Assembly (NCBI GenBank): GCA_034401135.1
Contig: JAWZSP010000002.1
Span: forward strand, 1,302,001-1,366,000
Reading direction: 5' to 3'
Source: Volutella citrinella
Lineage: Eukaryota > Ascomycota > Sordariomycetes > Hypocreales > Nectriaceae
DNA length: 64,000 nt
Shown piece by piece: positions 10,698 through 27,917 of this stretch. The position numbers were made by a program, and so were the translations under genes. Position 1 is the first letter of the stretch. The number at the start of each line of letters is the position of its first letter. The notes under the pieces were generated by a model. That model ran no database searches. It was not told the origin of the DNA and saw only the letters and a program-made list of their open reading frames with translations.

Positions 10698-12310
10698 TGT
10701 TGACGATGTCAAAGAGGATGTGGTTGATGTGTTGTGGTTGATGTGTTGTGGTTGATGGATTGATGGTGGGGGTGAAGGCTGAAGTGGGTGTGTGATGCAG
10801 GAGGGAAAGACTGGATAGAGGGCAGGCGGGGGGAGTGCTTTAATACCTGTGGCTAGCTCTTTGCAGGCGCGGCGGCTGATCTGAGGCGAGGTGGGCCGTG
10901 CACGGCTGCTGGGGGCGCAATCACCCTCCGGAAAAGAGGCACGGCGCTTGGGCTGGTGCCTGTCTTTGAAAATAGGAAAATCGGGTGCCAGAAGGGGCGA
11001 ATTTCCATTGGCTGGATCCTCCTCAATCTTGACTTGCCTTCTCCACTGCGCCCACCGCCCCTTGCGGCCCCGCCTTGCGCGTGTCCCAAATGCGCATTGC
11101 TGTTGCCGGCTTGCTGCGGCATCCAATCCACAATTGCCTGCTGGGCGTTTGGCCATGGCATCACATCACAGTGATCGCGCGACATTCAGTTTCCATCTCG
11201 GTTCGCCTAGCTGCTGGGTACCACGTCGGCTCTGATTCAGTGACTCCGCATCGCCCGTCATGTCCCGGCCGCCGTCGCCGCCGCGTGCATTACCCAGTGC
11301 CCACTTGCTTCCTCAGAGCCGGGCTTGCCTTACGTATCGTTGTCGCACACTTGTTTCGTCGGCGACTACTACTAGCAGTAGTGAAGGCTCTCGTAGTAAT
11401 CATACATCTCCCGTAGCCATCCGTGATCGTTCATCGCTTAGCTTCTTGGCGTATCCCCGGCTGCTTGCCGCCGTTGGTCCCGACCATCAACGCCATGTAC
11501 GACGTCCGTTGTTGATGCCGCCTTGGAGTTTGGGGTGTGGAGGTTGCCCTATGTGCTCAACTTAGATGAATTCCTACGTCGCAAACACCATGCGTCCATA
11601 GGTCTCTCCGTAATGTGTCAATAATTCACGATTATCCGCTCATGCTTCTTGGTGGATGTTGTTGATTTGATCTATCGCACTACTTCTTGCTTGTGATGTT
11701 TGAACCAAACCCCATGTCAGATGCGTGAATATTCACATCATGTGCAAAGCAAGAACCACATACAGCACGGAAAGAGCAACCCAAAAGCATCAGACGTAAT
11801 ACATTCACAAAATAACCGAGTCCAGTACTATCGCCGGCATGCCTACCACTAAATCATCCTGTCATCCTCGGTTTCTGCCTTCAGTAGCCCTATCTCGACG
11901 GATTACCCTACATCCTGCCGCGACCGCCAGCCTGTGCATTTCGCCCACATCCCAATTGGGGGTAGAAAGTGGGCGCTGGCCCACCCGCTGGAACCGAAAA
12001 CAAATCTGCTGGCGTGTCGTGTGGGCCGCGTTGAGGTGCAGGTCTGTTTTTTTTTCTGGTGCCCATTTTTGATTGGCCCATTTCCCACCCTACGCCAGAT
12101 CGCGTCTTGACAGGGCCGCCGCATCAGACAACCCACTGATCAGTCTGATCTCGCGTCTGGCCCACTCGTACTTAAGCTCGCCGCCTCCCGCCCATTTCCA
12201 GACCTCATATACCCATCCCAGCTTCACGTCTCTGTACTGCCTGCCAACCGTGCACGCCACATCAAGAACACAAACACCCTCACGCTTCCTCACACACCCC
12301 ACTTCACACA
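10698..12310. promoter_or_regulatory. Shared divergent H3-H4 promoter region
   Basis: The 1.6 kb between divergent H3 and H4 contains an H3-side TATA-like element (minus-strand TATTAAAG at 10,838-10,845) and an H4-side TATA-like sequence near 12,206-12,213. CCAAT-box cores lie at about 11,006-11,013 (reading CCAAT toward H3) and 12,071-12,076 (ATTGG toward H4). A divergent pair gives matched output of two equimolar nucleosome subunits. The spacing is long enough for separate promoters. Element assignments rest on motif and position. Confidence 0.5.
10721..10762 (-). repeat. 14-bp tandem repeat in the histone H3 leader
   Basis: On the plus strand the unit TGGTTGATGTGTTG occurs twice exactly (10,721-10,734 and 10,735-10,748), then a third time with two changes. 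It lies 24-65 nt before the H3 start codon, so it is probably in the 5' UTR. On the mRNA strand it is CA-rich and G-poor, typical of unstructured leaders of highly translated fungal genes. Confidence 0.8.
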
Positions 12311-12735
<425 letters not shown>

Positions 12736-13545
12736 GCGCCTGCTTTTAATGCGTCTGTTACGAATGTTTCTGGGGGGCTCGGCGGCGCCCATCGCGCCGA
12801 AGCCGCGTGTAAGGTGTTCATGATGACTACGGATCCGGGCTTTCTCTGTTTACACTGGGTGTTATGTATCATAAGGGAAACGGTGGCTTGCATTTCGGGG
12901 GCTAATCGAAATCCGCCAAAGAGGCGACATTGATCAACATCTGATGCTCGCGATGCAGCGCAACCGTGAATGACGCGCCTGTAAACAACACGCTTGCGTA
13001 ACCGTCGTAGACCGTAGCTCCCCGCGCGACGCGACAAGTAGAGCCACGACGCTCCACCACCACGTCGGGGCTACAGAGACCCAAGCATGCCCCAGGCAGG
13101 TGTCGCTTCAGGGTTCCAGGTTTGCTTTTGCGGAGCCTTGCGCTTGGTCACTCCATATCACGCTGCACATGTTCATCAGGGCAGCTTGTCCTTCGCGCCA
13201 TTAGGCAGCCGTCGGCCATCATCTCCTCCCATGTTGCTGTAGCCTGGGTTCCGATAACCCAGCATAGCATAGAATCCCGCACCTTTGTGTTCTCATGATT
13301 TCCCAACCTTCTCTCAGGCACCCGAGCGGGTTGTACACAACTGCCTCGCTTCCGTGGGCCCAAGTAGAAACAGTTCCATTCCCTAGTGGGGAATTGCATC
13401 TGCCACCAGTAGGTTTGTTGGCAACTCGCGGACTGCGTTGGCTGTACGTTCACAGTAATAGCCTGCGGGCGTGATTGTTTTCACGCATCGCCACTAGTCG
13501 GTCTCGCCATCTTGGCAGCTCGTTTCTCCCAATGGCTTTCTCGCT

Positions 13546-14902
13546 TCATGCCGTCTCGACAGGATGCCGGAGACATTGTTGCGCAGTACAGGTCATCTGA
13601 GCATTATGGCCTTCCGGATCACCGAGGACCCGGCAAAGCTCGGGCATCAGCTGGCTTCTTAGGTTAGGGGGGGAGTTGGTTTCTCTGTAGAATACACGGT
13701 TTTGCCACTGGCACTGGGTTGACTGCCACGCACCCTGGCCGAGCTTGGCTTGGACGAGAACAAGGCCCGCAAAATACGTTGGCTCTATTATCTGCCCCAT
13801 CAGAGCATCAGATGACTCCACGAGACAGATCTCCACTGTGTAAACCGGGTGCCTTCGTTCCCCCCCATGCCCAGTCAGCTTCCACACTCCATGGAGCGCG
13901 TCCTCATCTGGATCCCATCACTACTTACGTGGTTCTTCTGATTACCTCGCCAAACAAAACAAGAAACGGCCAGAGTACAGGATTCCAGACCTGATGGAGT
14001 TCCGCTTCTAAATGGGTTGTAATATTCATGACTTGAATAAATTCATCGGTGCGCTCCTCTCTTGTTAGCCTCCTGGGCGAGATTCTCACCAACACAAGTG
14101 CACTCTTCGACCGACTTTCCCCAACAACTACGAGAGAGTCCTGGAGGAAGGCGACCTTTCCAACTTTTAGCTCGCAGACGTCTCTGATGATAATTAGGAC
14201 TCGGATAGCAGTGATGAGACCCGCATAGGACATGCCTCAGGGTTGGCTACGCCCAAGGCCACAGTTCCCCCTTGGATCTCACGGGGAGGGAACTAGAGAA
14301 AATTGCAAAATGGGATGTGTCTTATGATCACGCCCGACTATACAGAATGACTGATGGACCCAAGAAGTCTGAGACAGGAAGCCTGAGACAGGAAGTCTGA
14401 GGCCGACCTGTTATACGTGCGTGTCCTGGCTAGACTGGTTGGGGGTGTGCACATGTAGGCCGACGAGTTGCTGCCCATCGGGCATGGATGATTGGCCGAT
14501 AAACATCAAACAAGGCACATTAATAACAGGCAGAGATTCAGAACTGATATTACCAAAAAAATAAAGGAAATCCACACTAAACAATAGTATAGTGATGTAG
14601 TTGTGTTGGAACTCAGGTCGACGGAGGCCTGCCCGCAACCAACGCCCTCCCTCCAATCAGTAAACGAGGCGGCGCAGGAGTTTGCTAAGCAAACGGCGAA
14701 ACACGTCGAAACTAATCCTATGAGTCATGGCTTGGAACATGGCGAAGCTTGAATCCGTATCGCCCTCTAGCCTATCATAAATGAGCACATACTGTGTCTG
14801 GTTTCTGCTTTGGGCACAGTTGCCCAAACCAAGGAAGCCTTCGCGGAGGCCTCGTAAGGCGTTAGGCATCTGCATGACAATACCTGATGGAAAACCCCAC
14901 AT
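13546..14902 (-). other. Possible unrecognised or decayed minus-strand gene
   Basis: Minus-strand ORFs of 81 (14,902-14,657), 102 (14,233-13,925) and 113 codons (13,887-13,546) follow one another, in DNA slightly richer in A+T than its surroundings. Potential splice signals exist, for example gtaagt at about 13,928-13,933 and a CTAAC branch-like sequence near 13,660. I could not assemble a single convincing reading frame and I recognise no family. It may be a multi-exon gene, a relic, or chance. Confidence 0.15.
14374..14402. repeat. Short 14-bp direct repeat
   Basis: The unit AAGTCTGAGACAGG occurs, then again with one change (AAGCCTGAGACAGG), then partly a third time. It is local slippage in intergenic DNA with no evident function. 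Confidence 0.7.
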
Positions 14903-17900
14903 GGCCTAATCGAAGACCGCCTAAAGCCTGGGATGCAATATCAAGAATACCGGATGACGCACGAGTGCCAACTCGGACATTCATCGTGCGGAAGTTGGAT
15001 GGGCTGGCCATGTTGAGTCAACAGGAAGGCTGTGGAGCGCTGATGCCGCGCCTGCGCCCGTGACCAGCCCCCGTCTGTGCCCGATGGTCCCTGTAGTCAC
15101 GAGGCCGTTGAATGGAAAACCCGAATACCCATGTACAGCTTTCCCATCAGCTTCGTAATCAGTTTATCGAAATGGGCCAGATCTCCGAGCCTTGGAGGCG
15201 AATGCGAAGGGAGCTGGTCGTCATTGCTACTCACACACCATGGACCTTGACGGTGCACGTGCTTTGTCGCTAAATTTAGAGGGTGATCGACGGGGTTTGG
15301 GCAAAATCCGGGGCCAAGCCTGGGCCCCGCTGCGCCTCGGGAGGCCCTAGAAGGCAGGAACCCCCGGCAGAAGCTTCCACCGATGCAGCCGGGGCCCAGG
15401 GTATTCCACCTGCAGTGCTTGGGAAAAAAAAACAGGATTCATTGTCTCAATGGTCCCCTCTTCGGCCTTGATCTCCTTGCCGGGTAAACCCCCCAAGCCC
15501 ACCTCGCTACCCCCACGAGACGGAGTTGGTAATTGGTGATCAAAGCGAGTGAAAATTTTCTCCACCATGGGGTCGAGGCAGCCGAGACGGCCCGGTCGGA
15601 TACGCTCGTCGGATAAGTTGGCAAGGTTGGCAGCCACCTACGCGTGGCAGTACTACGTACCACAGGCGCTACGGCAAGTCTGCCGCTGGGAAGGGGGTGT
15701 TGGCAACTTGGCACTCGGGAGGACTGCAAATAGAGTTGTGTACTGTACTAGATTAACGTCCACCCATGTGGCCTTGATGGAGGGCTCAAAGTAAGCCCCC
15801 TTCCGGGCCATCCTTTTCCTTTTCCTGATACTGCCTAGTACTTGAGAGCCAGAGGTACTGGAAAGTAGTAGACACAAGCGATTGGAAAATAGTGATACAG
15901 GATGATTCATTTGGGGGGCATGGCTCATGGCCGGTCATGATGACTGGCAAGACTGGGAAATCACAGCCAACCTCGACCCCCTCCCCTGTCTTACAAATTT
16001 TTTTTTTTGCGATCGGGCTTTTAGAGTTCCGCAACGGGATGCAGGCAGCGCCAGGGCTGTCTTGGCGGTTGGTTTGCTCCCTTGCAACCAACCCTACGCG
16101 CGCCAGGCGCCACTTGCACCGTCCTGTAAGGTGTGCGGTAGGCTGTACCTACCGCTACTGGCTCCCGCGCAGAGACCAGTGACCATGTGGCAGACGGACA
16201 GGCCGAGCGGCCGAGACTTGTCACCAAGAGACCGGGTCGGTCGTTTACCAAGTCAAACCGACAATGCATCTTGGGCGGTCCGCGGAATGTCAGCCATTTT
16301 CGCTAGACTGATGCGCTCAGGCCACCCAGCGGCAGCTTTGCAAGCAACGTAGCATTGTTGGCTCGCCCACGCCATGGTGCAGTCCATGCTGCCCTTCTCT
16401 CCAGATGGCCCAAACCATTACCCAGACCCAGGCGTGGTCAGAGCAAGCGGGAATCGCTCGCCGCTTCGTGCACGTGGACATGGTCTGCTGAGGGATCTAG
16501 GGGATGATAGATGATAGGGGCCCCTTGCGCCTTCACTTGGTCGGGATCTACAGTCCGAATTGCCTTCCCCCTATTGTTTCCTGCAGGTGAGGCAAGCGAA
16601 AAACCCCTGGCGCGGTGTTGGGGAGCAATCTGATTTGCGCTCCTGGGCCTTCTCGTATTGCGTGCCGTCGGCGCCAATCCCGGATCGCGCAGTTTCCGCA
16701 TGATGGGGCTCAGCTGTGAATGCCATTGATATCATGTAGGTAAGGTAGGTAGGAGGTAGCTGCTAGGGGGAGGCGGCCATGCGCAGCGTAGTAGGGCTGG
16801 CCCACTCTGCTCCCGGCGCGGCTGGACCCGGGCGACTGCGGGCATGGGTGTGTGCAATCACTCAACAACCATCACCGGGCTGCCGTTTACCCCCCTCACC
16901 CCCACCGCCTCCCCCGGCTCCCTCTTGAGTGGGCATTTCCGGCTCCGAGGCACTCGATACCTCCGGATCCGAGACCCCAGGGTTTTTGGCCCATTACTCG
17001 CATCGGATCGAGATATCAAGTAATTGTCATCATTGGTAAACAAAGCAATGAGCGATGTGGCCAAGTCGGTGGCCATGCAACATCTGGCAACCTCGGCAGC
17101 CCCCTCGACGCGCATCTCCCCGACAGCTGCCCATTCGTACTTCTTTCAAGGGACTATGGAACCAGGCGTCGTTTCATAAGTCTTCCGATTCTTTGGCATG
17201 TAGCCATCTTTGCCGTTTCAGGAAAATACAATGCACCTGGGCTTGCAGCGTGGAAAAGCAGTCACCCGAAAACTTGGCGCACCCGCCTGGTCCCAACAGA
17301 TTGGGTAAACGGTGGCCGGAAGAGCCGTTTGGCTGGTCCGTGGAGGAATATGCCGGCTGCAGACGGCTGAAAGGGAGACCGAAAGGGAATGGGTTGGGGA
17401 CTTCGCGCCGACAGTACCAGAACCCCTGTGTTTGGGATCGAGGAAGAGGGTGTGTGCCACACGGAATCGCAGAGATCGATCTGGACTTACTTGTGTGCGC
17501 CCAAGGCGTGCTGACCAAAGGCACGAGGTGGTGTGGGCAGAGAGTCGTCTAGTGGCTTAGCCTTGGGCGCCGCGGCCATTGATTGGCCGACCCTGGGCGT
17601 CACCATCCCCAACGGCCAGGCCTTGCTCGGTCAGTCCGAGTCACTCGCTCCCGTGTGTCTGGTCACGAAATCCCTTTTTGCTTGCTTGGGGCGACCAGTT
17701 CTGTCCCCGAGCTGGTGCAGTGCGGATGGGTGAAAAATTTTCCCCCTTTTGCTTTGCCGTGGTCTGCCCAGCCGGCAGTCTCCTCTGCCCAGCCAGGCCC
17801 GGATGCGACCGCTGGGAGCATAATTGTCGTGCGCTTAGGTGGTCACCTGTTACGCCCACCAACAGACTGTCATGCCACTGATGGTTTGCTTTTACCCACC

Positions 17901-19433
17901 TGTCGCACAGCGGGTTAGTCCACTGCTAGTGAGGGAGCCTATACGGCAATAGCAACAGGGCTATGCTTCCCTTCCCCAGAGATGACCTGACGGGACTTGC
18001 TCGTGTGACCTATGGCTCACAAGGTCATGTGACGGTAACTTGGATTACGATTACGAGCATCATCTTCAATCGGGACGTTGGTCGCCCTGCTGACTGGCCT
18101 CAACCGTTCAAACTGTCAAATGGTTAGAACCCGATGGAGTGTGGCGGAACTGCGTTGTCCCAGCCAAGCTGAGGCGCGCATTAGTCAACGTGTGGCTGTG
18201 CGCAGTGTTCCGCGTGTCCCATGAAGGGAGGGAGCAAGATCGACGACCTAAAACGCCAGCAGACGTCAGTGGTGTCGGCCGGCGAGTCCATTGGTGGGCA
18301 CGCAGCCGGACTTAGTGACCTGAGCAATTGGCGGCGTGTACTCCGTACCGGGGACGCAGTCATTACATGGATGGCTGACCGCGCGCGGCAGGGCCATGCC
18401 TCTAGCGGAGTAGAAGGGTTCAAAGGCAGCTGGTCTCGCACCTTCCAACCACCCCACTGACGGACCTCCTGTGCCGGCTACGGGCTACGGGTCCCCATTC
18501 CCCGGCCTTCTGCCGCCCGCGCTTCTCGCTCACAGGTTGGCTCGCTCATTCGCTTGTGGCTCGGGCTCTCGCTCGTCGCCGGCTTCTGGTCGCGCGAGAC
18601 GGTGCCCTACCTACCTTACACTTCCTGGCCTGACGTAGGTGTGGCTTCTTCTCGGCATGGCGCAGCACAAGACCGAGCTATCCCGAACCATCGAAGAAAA
18701 TCTATCTCTTTGGCGTGTCACTGCCAATGGCTGACAAAGAAATCTGAGAATGCGAGAGACGAAGGCTGCCGGGGAGAGAAGCCTGGAGGAGAATCTCCGT
18801 GGTTCCCAACGGCAGAGGTACCCAATAGCGCTGCCCTGGGGGTTGGCGTGCGCTCGGGTACCTCGCTCCCCCTAGGACCCCAGAGTTGGGCACAGTATAC
18901 AGGGTACTGCCAACCAAAGGACCACCGTATACCACCCGTACGACTAAGTACTAGAAGCAGCTTGGGTACCTATCATCACCCCACAGGCAACAAGCTGAGT
19001 GAGTGTCTGGCCAGAGCCAGTATGTGTCTTCCGGTCCGGATGCATTCATTATGTCAGTGGGCGTAGCGAGGAATGGGCCTCCCTGTCCCCCTGGGAAAAA
19101 AAAAAAAATCGTCAAAGTCTTTGCTTGGCTTCTGCGTGCTATGCGACGCACCCACACACCATCTGGAATCCATGATGCACTGGGAGGTTCGAGCGCGGTA
19201 CGGCAGGTACAGTGGAGGGTCCCTGGGGAGGTACCTTGACCCGGTTCAGCTCTCATGGCTGGCATCCTTGCTTGCCAAGGGAGTGTGGGTGCACCGGCGG
19301 GGCGTGTGGATATCTAATCGTGAGGGGTGGCTTACAAAAGTTTAAGTGGGTCCTCTTCGCATCGGCGCCAAGGTCCTGGGCCACACTCAGTCCCAAAACT
19401 TGACGCTGCACCACCGGGCAAGCCGTGGCCTGG

Positions 19434-19441
19434 TTTATAAA
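19434..19441 (+). promoter_or_regulatory. TATA box of the Rpn4-like gene
   Basis: A strong TTTATAAA element starts about 77 nt before the ATG at 19,511. Initiation 30-40 nt downstream would leave a leader of only about 40 nt. Confidence 0.65.
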
Positions 19442-19459
19442 AGTCCACTCATCCCGTCA

Positions 19460-19468
19460 TTTGCCACC
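19460..19468 (-). promoter_or_regulatory. Exact PACE-type (Rpn4-binding) element
   Basis: TTTGCCACC on the plus strand is the exact reverse complement of GGTGGCAAA, the proteasome-associated control element bound by Rpn4 in budding yeast. It lies 43 nt before the start codon and about 20 nt after the TATA box. It suggests self-regulation by the encoded Rpn4-like protein. The motif is established in yeast; its use in this fungus is inference. Confidence 0.45.
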
Positions 19469-19510
19469 AGATCCCCAACTTTGACTATTAACAACCCTCC
19501 CTCGAACACC

Positions 19511-21415
19511 ATGCTGTCAATCTCAAATCTTCATCAACAGCAACAACAACAACAAAGATTCCAACAGCCCCACCACTTAGACCAGTCGATCCAACACAAC
19601 CTGCCTGCGTCTCAGTACTCACTCGACCCCGAATATCTTCCCGATCTCTCCAACTCGTACAGCGCATCCCCCATTGAGTCTATTCGATCGAGCTTCGACG
19701 ACACCTTTTCATTCAGCAATCCGCCTGATCTGATGCAGTCTGAAGCCTGGGGTGGCCTCGCCCAGCAGACTCCAAGACTGGCCAGGTTCGCCCACCAGCG
19801 CGACTCATCTCTCTCGTCCATGGCGTCTTCTGCCACCGGGCCACGCTCACCATTTGCACCAAACACTTCAACTCCCCAGATCGCCATCACTGATTCCGGA
19901 CACGACGGCATTACCGACCACAACGCAATTCACAACGGAAACGGCTCTAACAGCTATTACCAGCTGGCCAAGTCCATGGGTCAATACTCTGGCTACCAGA
20001 GCTGCGGCCTGGAGTCCCCCATGCCGGAGATGGCGTATCCAGTGGCTATCGCAGGCCCCAGCGGCAAGCCACGCATCGACAGGAACCTGATGTCCGCACC
20101 CGATTTCACAAATGCTTCTACGCGCTCGCACCCCGTGTCAGTGGCAAGCTCTATCGCTGGTGACTCACCCGCGACTCCCACTGTTGGTGAGTCTCCCCAC
20201 ACGGAAAGTCGACGAAACAGTCACTCTCCGAATTCCTTCATTTCTTTTGACTGTGGCTTACCAATCGATTCAGGCTATGGAAACGCCCCGAAGCTTGATA
20301 GAACAATGACGGACGTTTACGGCGATGAGCTGTACAGCCCCAACTTTGTTATCACTTCGACTCCACCATCTCAGCAGCTGATGGCTGTTTCGCCAACCAA
20401 CGACGTCTTCAGCCAGAGATTGCACGCTGCCAACCACCAGCACCTCAGCACTGGCCACTCTCCTGCCTCAACCACATCTCGGGACAGGTCGCCATTCCGG
20501 ACTGGCTCGCCTCATGCAGTATCGCCCAACCATGACTTTGGACCCTTGACAACGCACATGCCCTTCAACTCGGCCCAGCGTCTCAGGGAGCAAACAAAGG
20601 CGCAGCAGGAGGCGCAGTTTCTCCAACAGCAAATGATGCAGCCAAAGCCGGAGCCCGAGACTCCGAACACCATCTCTCCCAAGGACGCTGTTCTCGAGTT
20701 CAACGAGACTGACGATTCAAACTTCCCCTTGTTTCCTCAGGATCAGACCTCCTTCGACGTGGAGCAGTTCTCCAAGGCGATGGTGTCTCAGCAACATCCG
20801 CATGATGCAGCGGCTACCAATGGCTCCTTCAATTACATCCCGTCCAACCTGTCCAACAGCATCTCTGTTCCCCAGCAATACCCTTTCATTGCCCACCCTC
20901 GGCCTAGCAATGACACGCCCCCGCGATTGAGTTCGGCAGGTTCCAGCTCTGTGGAGTCGAGGGCCAACACTCCCGCACACCGGCCCCGATCAAGCGAGAT
21001 GGCTGCCGAAGGCGGCACCTACACTTGCACATATCACGGCTGCACCCTGCGATTCGAGACGCCCTCCCTCCTTCAAAAGCACAAGCGTGAGGGACATCGC
21101 CAGACGCAGCCGCTTGGTGGGCCCCGCCCTCGCGAGATGGGCATGACTTCGAGTATGCTCAACAGCCAGGCAGGACCTCACCGATGCGATCGCATCAACC
21201 CTAGCACTGGCAAGTCCTGCAACACGGTGTTCTCGCGGCCCTACGACTTGACACGCCATGAAGACACCATTCACAATGCCCGAAAGCAGAAGGTTCGATG
21301 CAACCTGTGCACAGAGGAGAAGACGTTCAGCCGCGCCGATGCGCTGACACGACACTACCGGGTCTGTCACCCGGACGTCGAACTCCCCGGGAAGCATCGG
21401 CGCCGCGGAGTCTGA
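19511..21415 (+). CDS. Rpn4-like C2H2 zinc-finger transcription factor (634 aa, single exon)
   Basis: The ATG at 19,511 follows a TATA box and leaderless-like context; a longer in-frame extension begins only with GTG and is rejected. The N-terminus has a run of seven Gln (residues 9-15). Residues about 20-490 are Ser/Pro/Gln/Asn-rich, with an acidic patch near 398-420 (ETDDSNFPLF...DQTSFDVEQF) that could activate transcription. Three finger units lie at the C-terminus: about 506-531, 559-588 (long first knuckle, with FSRPYDLTRHEDTIH) and 597-621 (EEKTFSRADALTRH). The paired last two units resemble the C-terminal DNA-binding region of Rpn4, the activator of proteasome genes. In yeast, Rpn4 is short-lived and induced by proteotoxic stress. 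The exact PACE site before the gene fits this role. Orthology is likely but not proven; a different C2H2 regulator is possible. Confidence 0.85.
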   Translation: MLSISNLHQQQQQQQRFQQPHHLDQSIQHNLPASQYSLDPEYLPDLSNSYSASPIESIRSSFDDTFSFSNPPDLMQSEAWGGLAQQTPRLARFAHQRDSSLSSMASSATGPRSPFAPNTSTPQIAITDSGHDGITDHNAIHNGNGSNSYYQLAKSMGQYSGYQSCGLESPMPEMAYPVAIAGPSGKPRIDRNLMSAPDFTNASTRSHPVSVASSIAGDSPATPTVGESPHTESRRNSHSPNSFISFDCGLPIDSGYGNAPKLDRTMTDVYGDELYSPNFVITSTPPSQQLMAVSPTNDVFSQRLHAANHQHLSTGHSPASTTSRDRSPFRTGSPHAVSPNHDFGPLTTHMPFNSAQRLREQTKAQQEAQFLQQQMMQPKPEPETPNTISPKDAVLEFNETDDSNFPLFPQDQTSFDVEQFSKAMVSQQHPHDAAATNGSFNYIPSNLSNSISVPQQYPFIAHPRPSNDTPPRLSSAGSSSVESRANTPAHRPRSSEMAAEGGTYTCTYHGCTLRFETPSLLQKHKREGHRQTQPLGGPRPREMGMTSSMLNSQAGPHRCDRINPSTGKSCNTVFSRPYDLTRHEDTIHNARKQKVRCNLCTEEKTFSRADALTRHYRVCHPDVELPGKHRRRGV

Positions 21416-22785
21416 ATGTCTGAATCTTCACGCGAGACATTCTCGATGCTCGGATTGGATCGACCCCCTTCTCCGATGGCATCACGCAACGGATGATGCT
21501 GCATGACGTGGACCATCATGGAATGATGCTTGGCATTGGTGGGCTGGTCGACCCAGGTCTCAGAGTGGGTCGCCCTTGGCGGGCATGTGGGGCTCAGGGT
21601 CCTGCAGGGTCCTGGCCTGACGTCATGGCCACCCCACCCACTGACATCACTGCCCCGCTCGTCGCCGCCTGCCGTTCCCCGATGATGACATGGCGCAGTG
21701 AATGGCACGGTATCCTGCAAGCCTTGCTTTTTGCGCTGCTAATCGAAGGATGTGGAAGGAACACGATGTACCTCCACAAGTCCCTGTAATTGTACACTTA
21801 CACGAAGCGGAGCTCAGGTTTACCAAGGCTGGCCGGGGACGCCTGGGCTCACTCACGCTTTGAGGCGCATGGAAAATGAATGAGTTTCAACGGTCTAGAA
21901 AAAAAACACAAGAGGTCGACTGGGGTTACCTTACTCTGCTTGCATGGACGTGTCTTGCAGTCCTTTAATTTTTGTTTTTCTGCAGGCGATTTACATTTTG
22001 TCTCTATTTTCTCTTTATACTACTTGTACCTTGCAACAGACCGAGCAAGTTTGGCAGCAACGCTTCGGTAGGGTCGGAGTTCAACGATGTCACGAAGCTA
22101 AATAGGAAGAACAATAGCGGTTGATTTTGGTACGTGGGGATTTATTTGCCCTTGTATGGACTAGCAGTATCCATGCTTTTGCATCCAGATATAGATGAGC
22201 GACGAATTGGTGTTGGTATAACCGAAAATATGAACGATGACTTCACTTCTTGGTCCCTGAATGCAGACTGTGACACCCGCCCCACCCCAAAGTCTACACA
22301 CCCCCCTCCCCCATCAACTTATGTCCGTGCTATGCCAAGGGAGACTGCTGCTCAAATTGACTGACTATGGATCGCTCAATCCCAGAGAAGCTGCCGAAAG
22401 ACGAATTGATCAGCGGGCTTGACGTGATGTGAGGGAAATGTTGCCAGATGATGTCGCATTGCCAGCACGACGCACCGTTTTCCTTAGTGCCCGGACTGGG
22501 CCAATCATTGGAATTCATTCAAGGTCTTTGTTGTGTAAACGGTTTTCGATCACCAAGGCGGAGCGCCGCCCAAATTTTCTCTATCATTGTCTATGCTATT
22601 CTCGGCGCAAGACGCCTACTTTTTAGCCTTTGTAACCCGTCGCAGTAGTTACTTGTAGTCAGTCACTGTATAGAGGAAGTCGAAGCCAAGTGCGAAAGCG
22701 CGATGCCGATCGACAATGCAGCTAAACGCAGTCCACACTAGAAGTAATGCTCCCACATTTACATGCATCCAGTGAATCAGGTCCG
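21416..22785. other. Convergent intergenic region between the Rpn4-like gene and AROM
   Basis: About 1.4 kb holding the 3' ends of two convergent genes. A T-rich tract at about 21,965-22,025 may aid transcript termination. No gene or structured RNA was recognised. Confidence 0.5.
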
Positions 22786-27840
<5,055 letters not shown>

Positions 27841-27917
27841 GCCATACTTAGGGTACTTAAGTATAGAATTATTAAAGTGTTATATTATATAGCTTGCTAT
27901 AGCTTAATTTATAATAC

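Larger units (their letters stand above)
12736..19433. other. 6.7-kb gene-poor interval upstream of the Rpn4-like gene
   Basis: No gene is firmly supported in the interval. A cluster of minus-strand ORFs at 13,546-14,902 is the only part with somewhat protein-like composition and is listed separately. Minor features are a 14-bp near-repeat at 14,374-14,402, an AGGT-rich tract at 16,736-16,758, and A-tracts at about 15,424 and 19,096. The distal part is presumably promoter of the regulator at 19,511. Long upstream regions are usual for fungal regulatory genes. Confidence 0.45.

Noticed and set aside
16852..19066. ORFs of 165-172 codons in the gene-poor interval
   Set aside because: They overlap each other in different frames and strands and look like chance frames in GC-rich DNA.
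19346..19510. N-terminal extension of the Rpn4-like protein
   Set aside because: It starts with GTG and runs through the TATA box at 19,434, so it would not be transcribed. The ATG at 19,511 is preferred.
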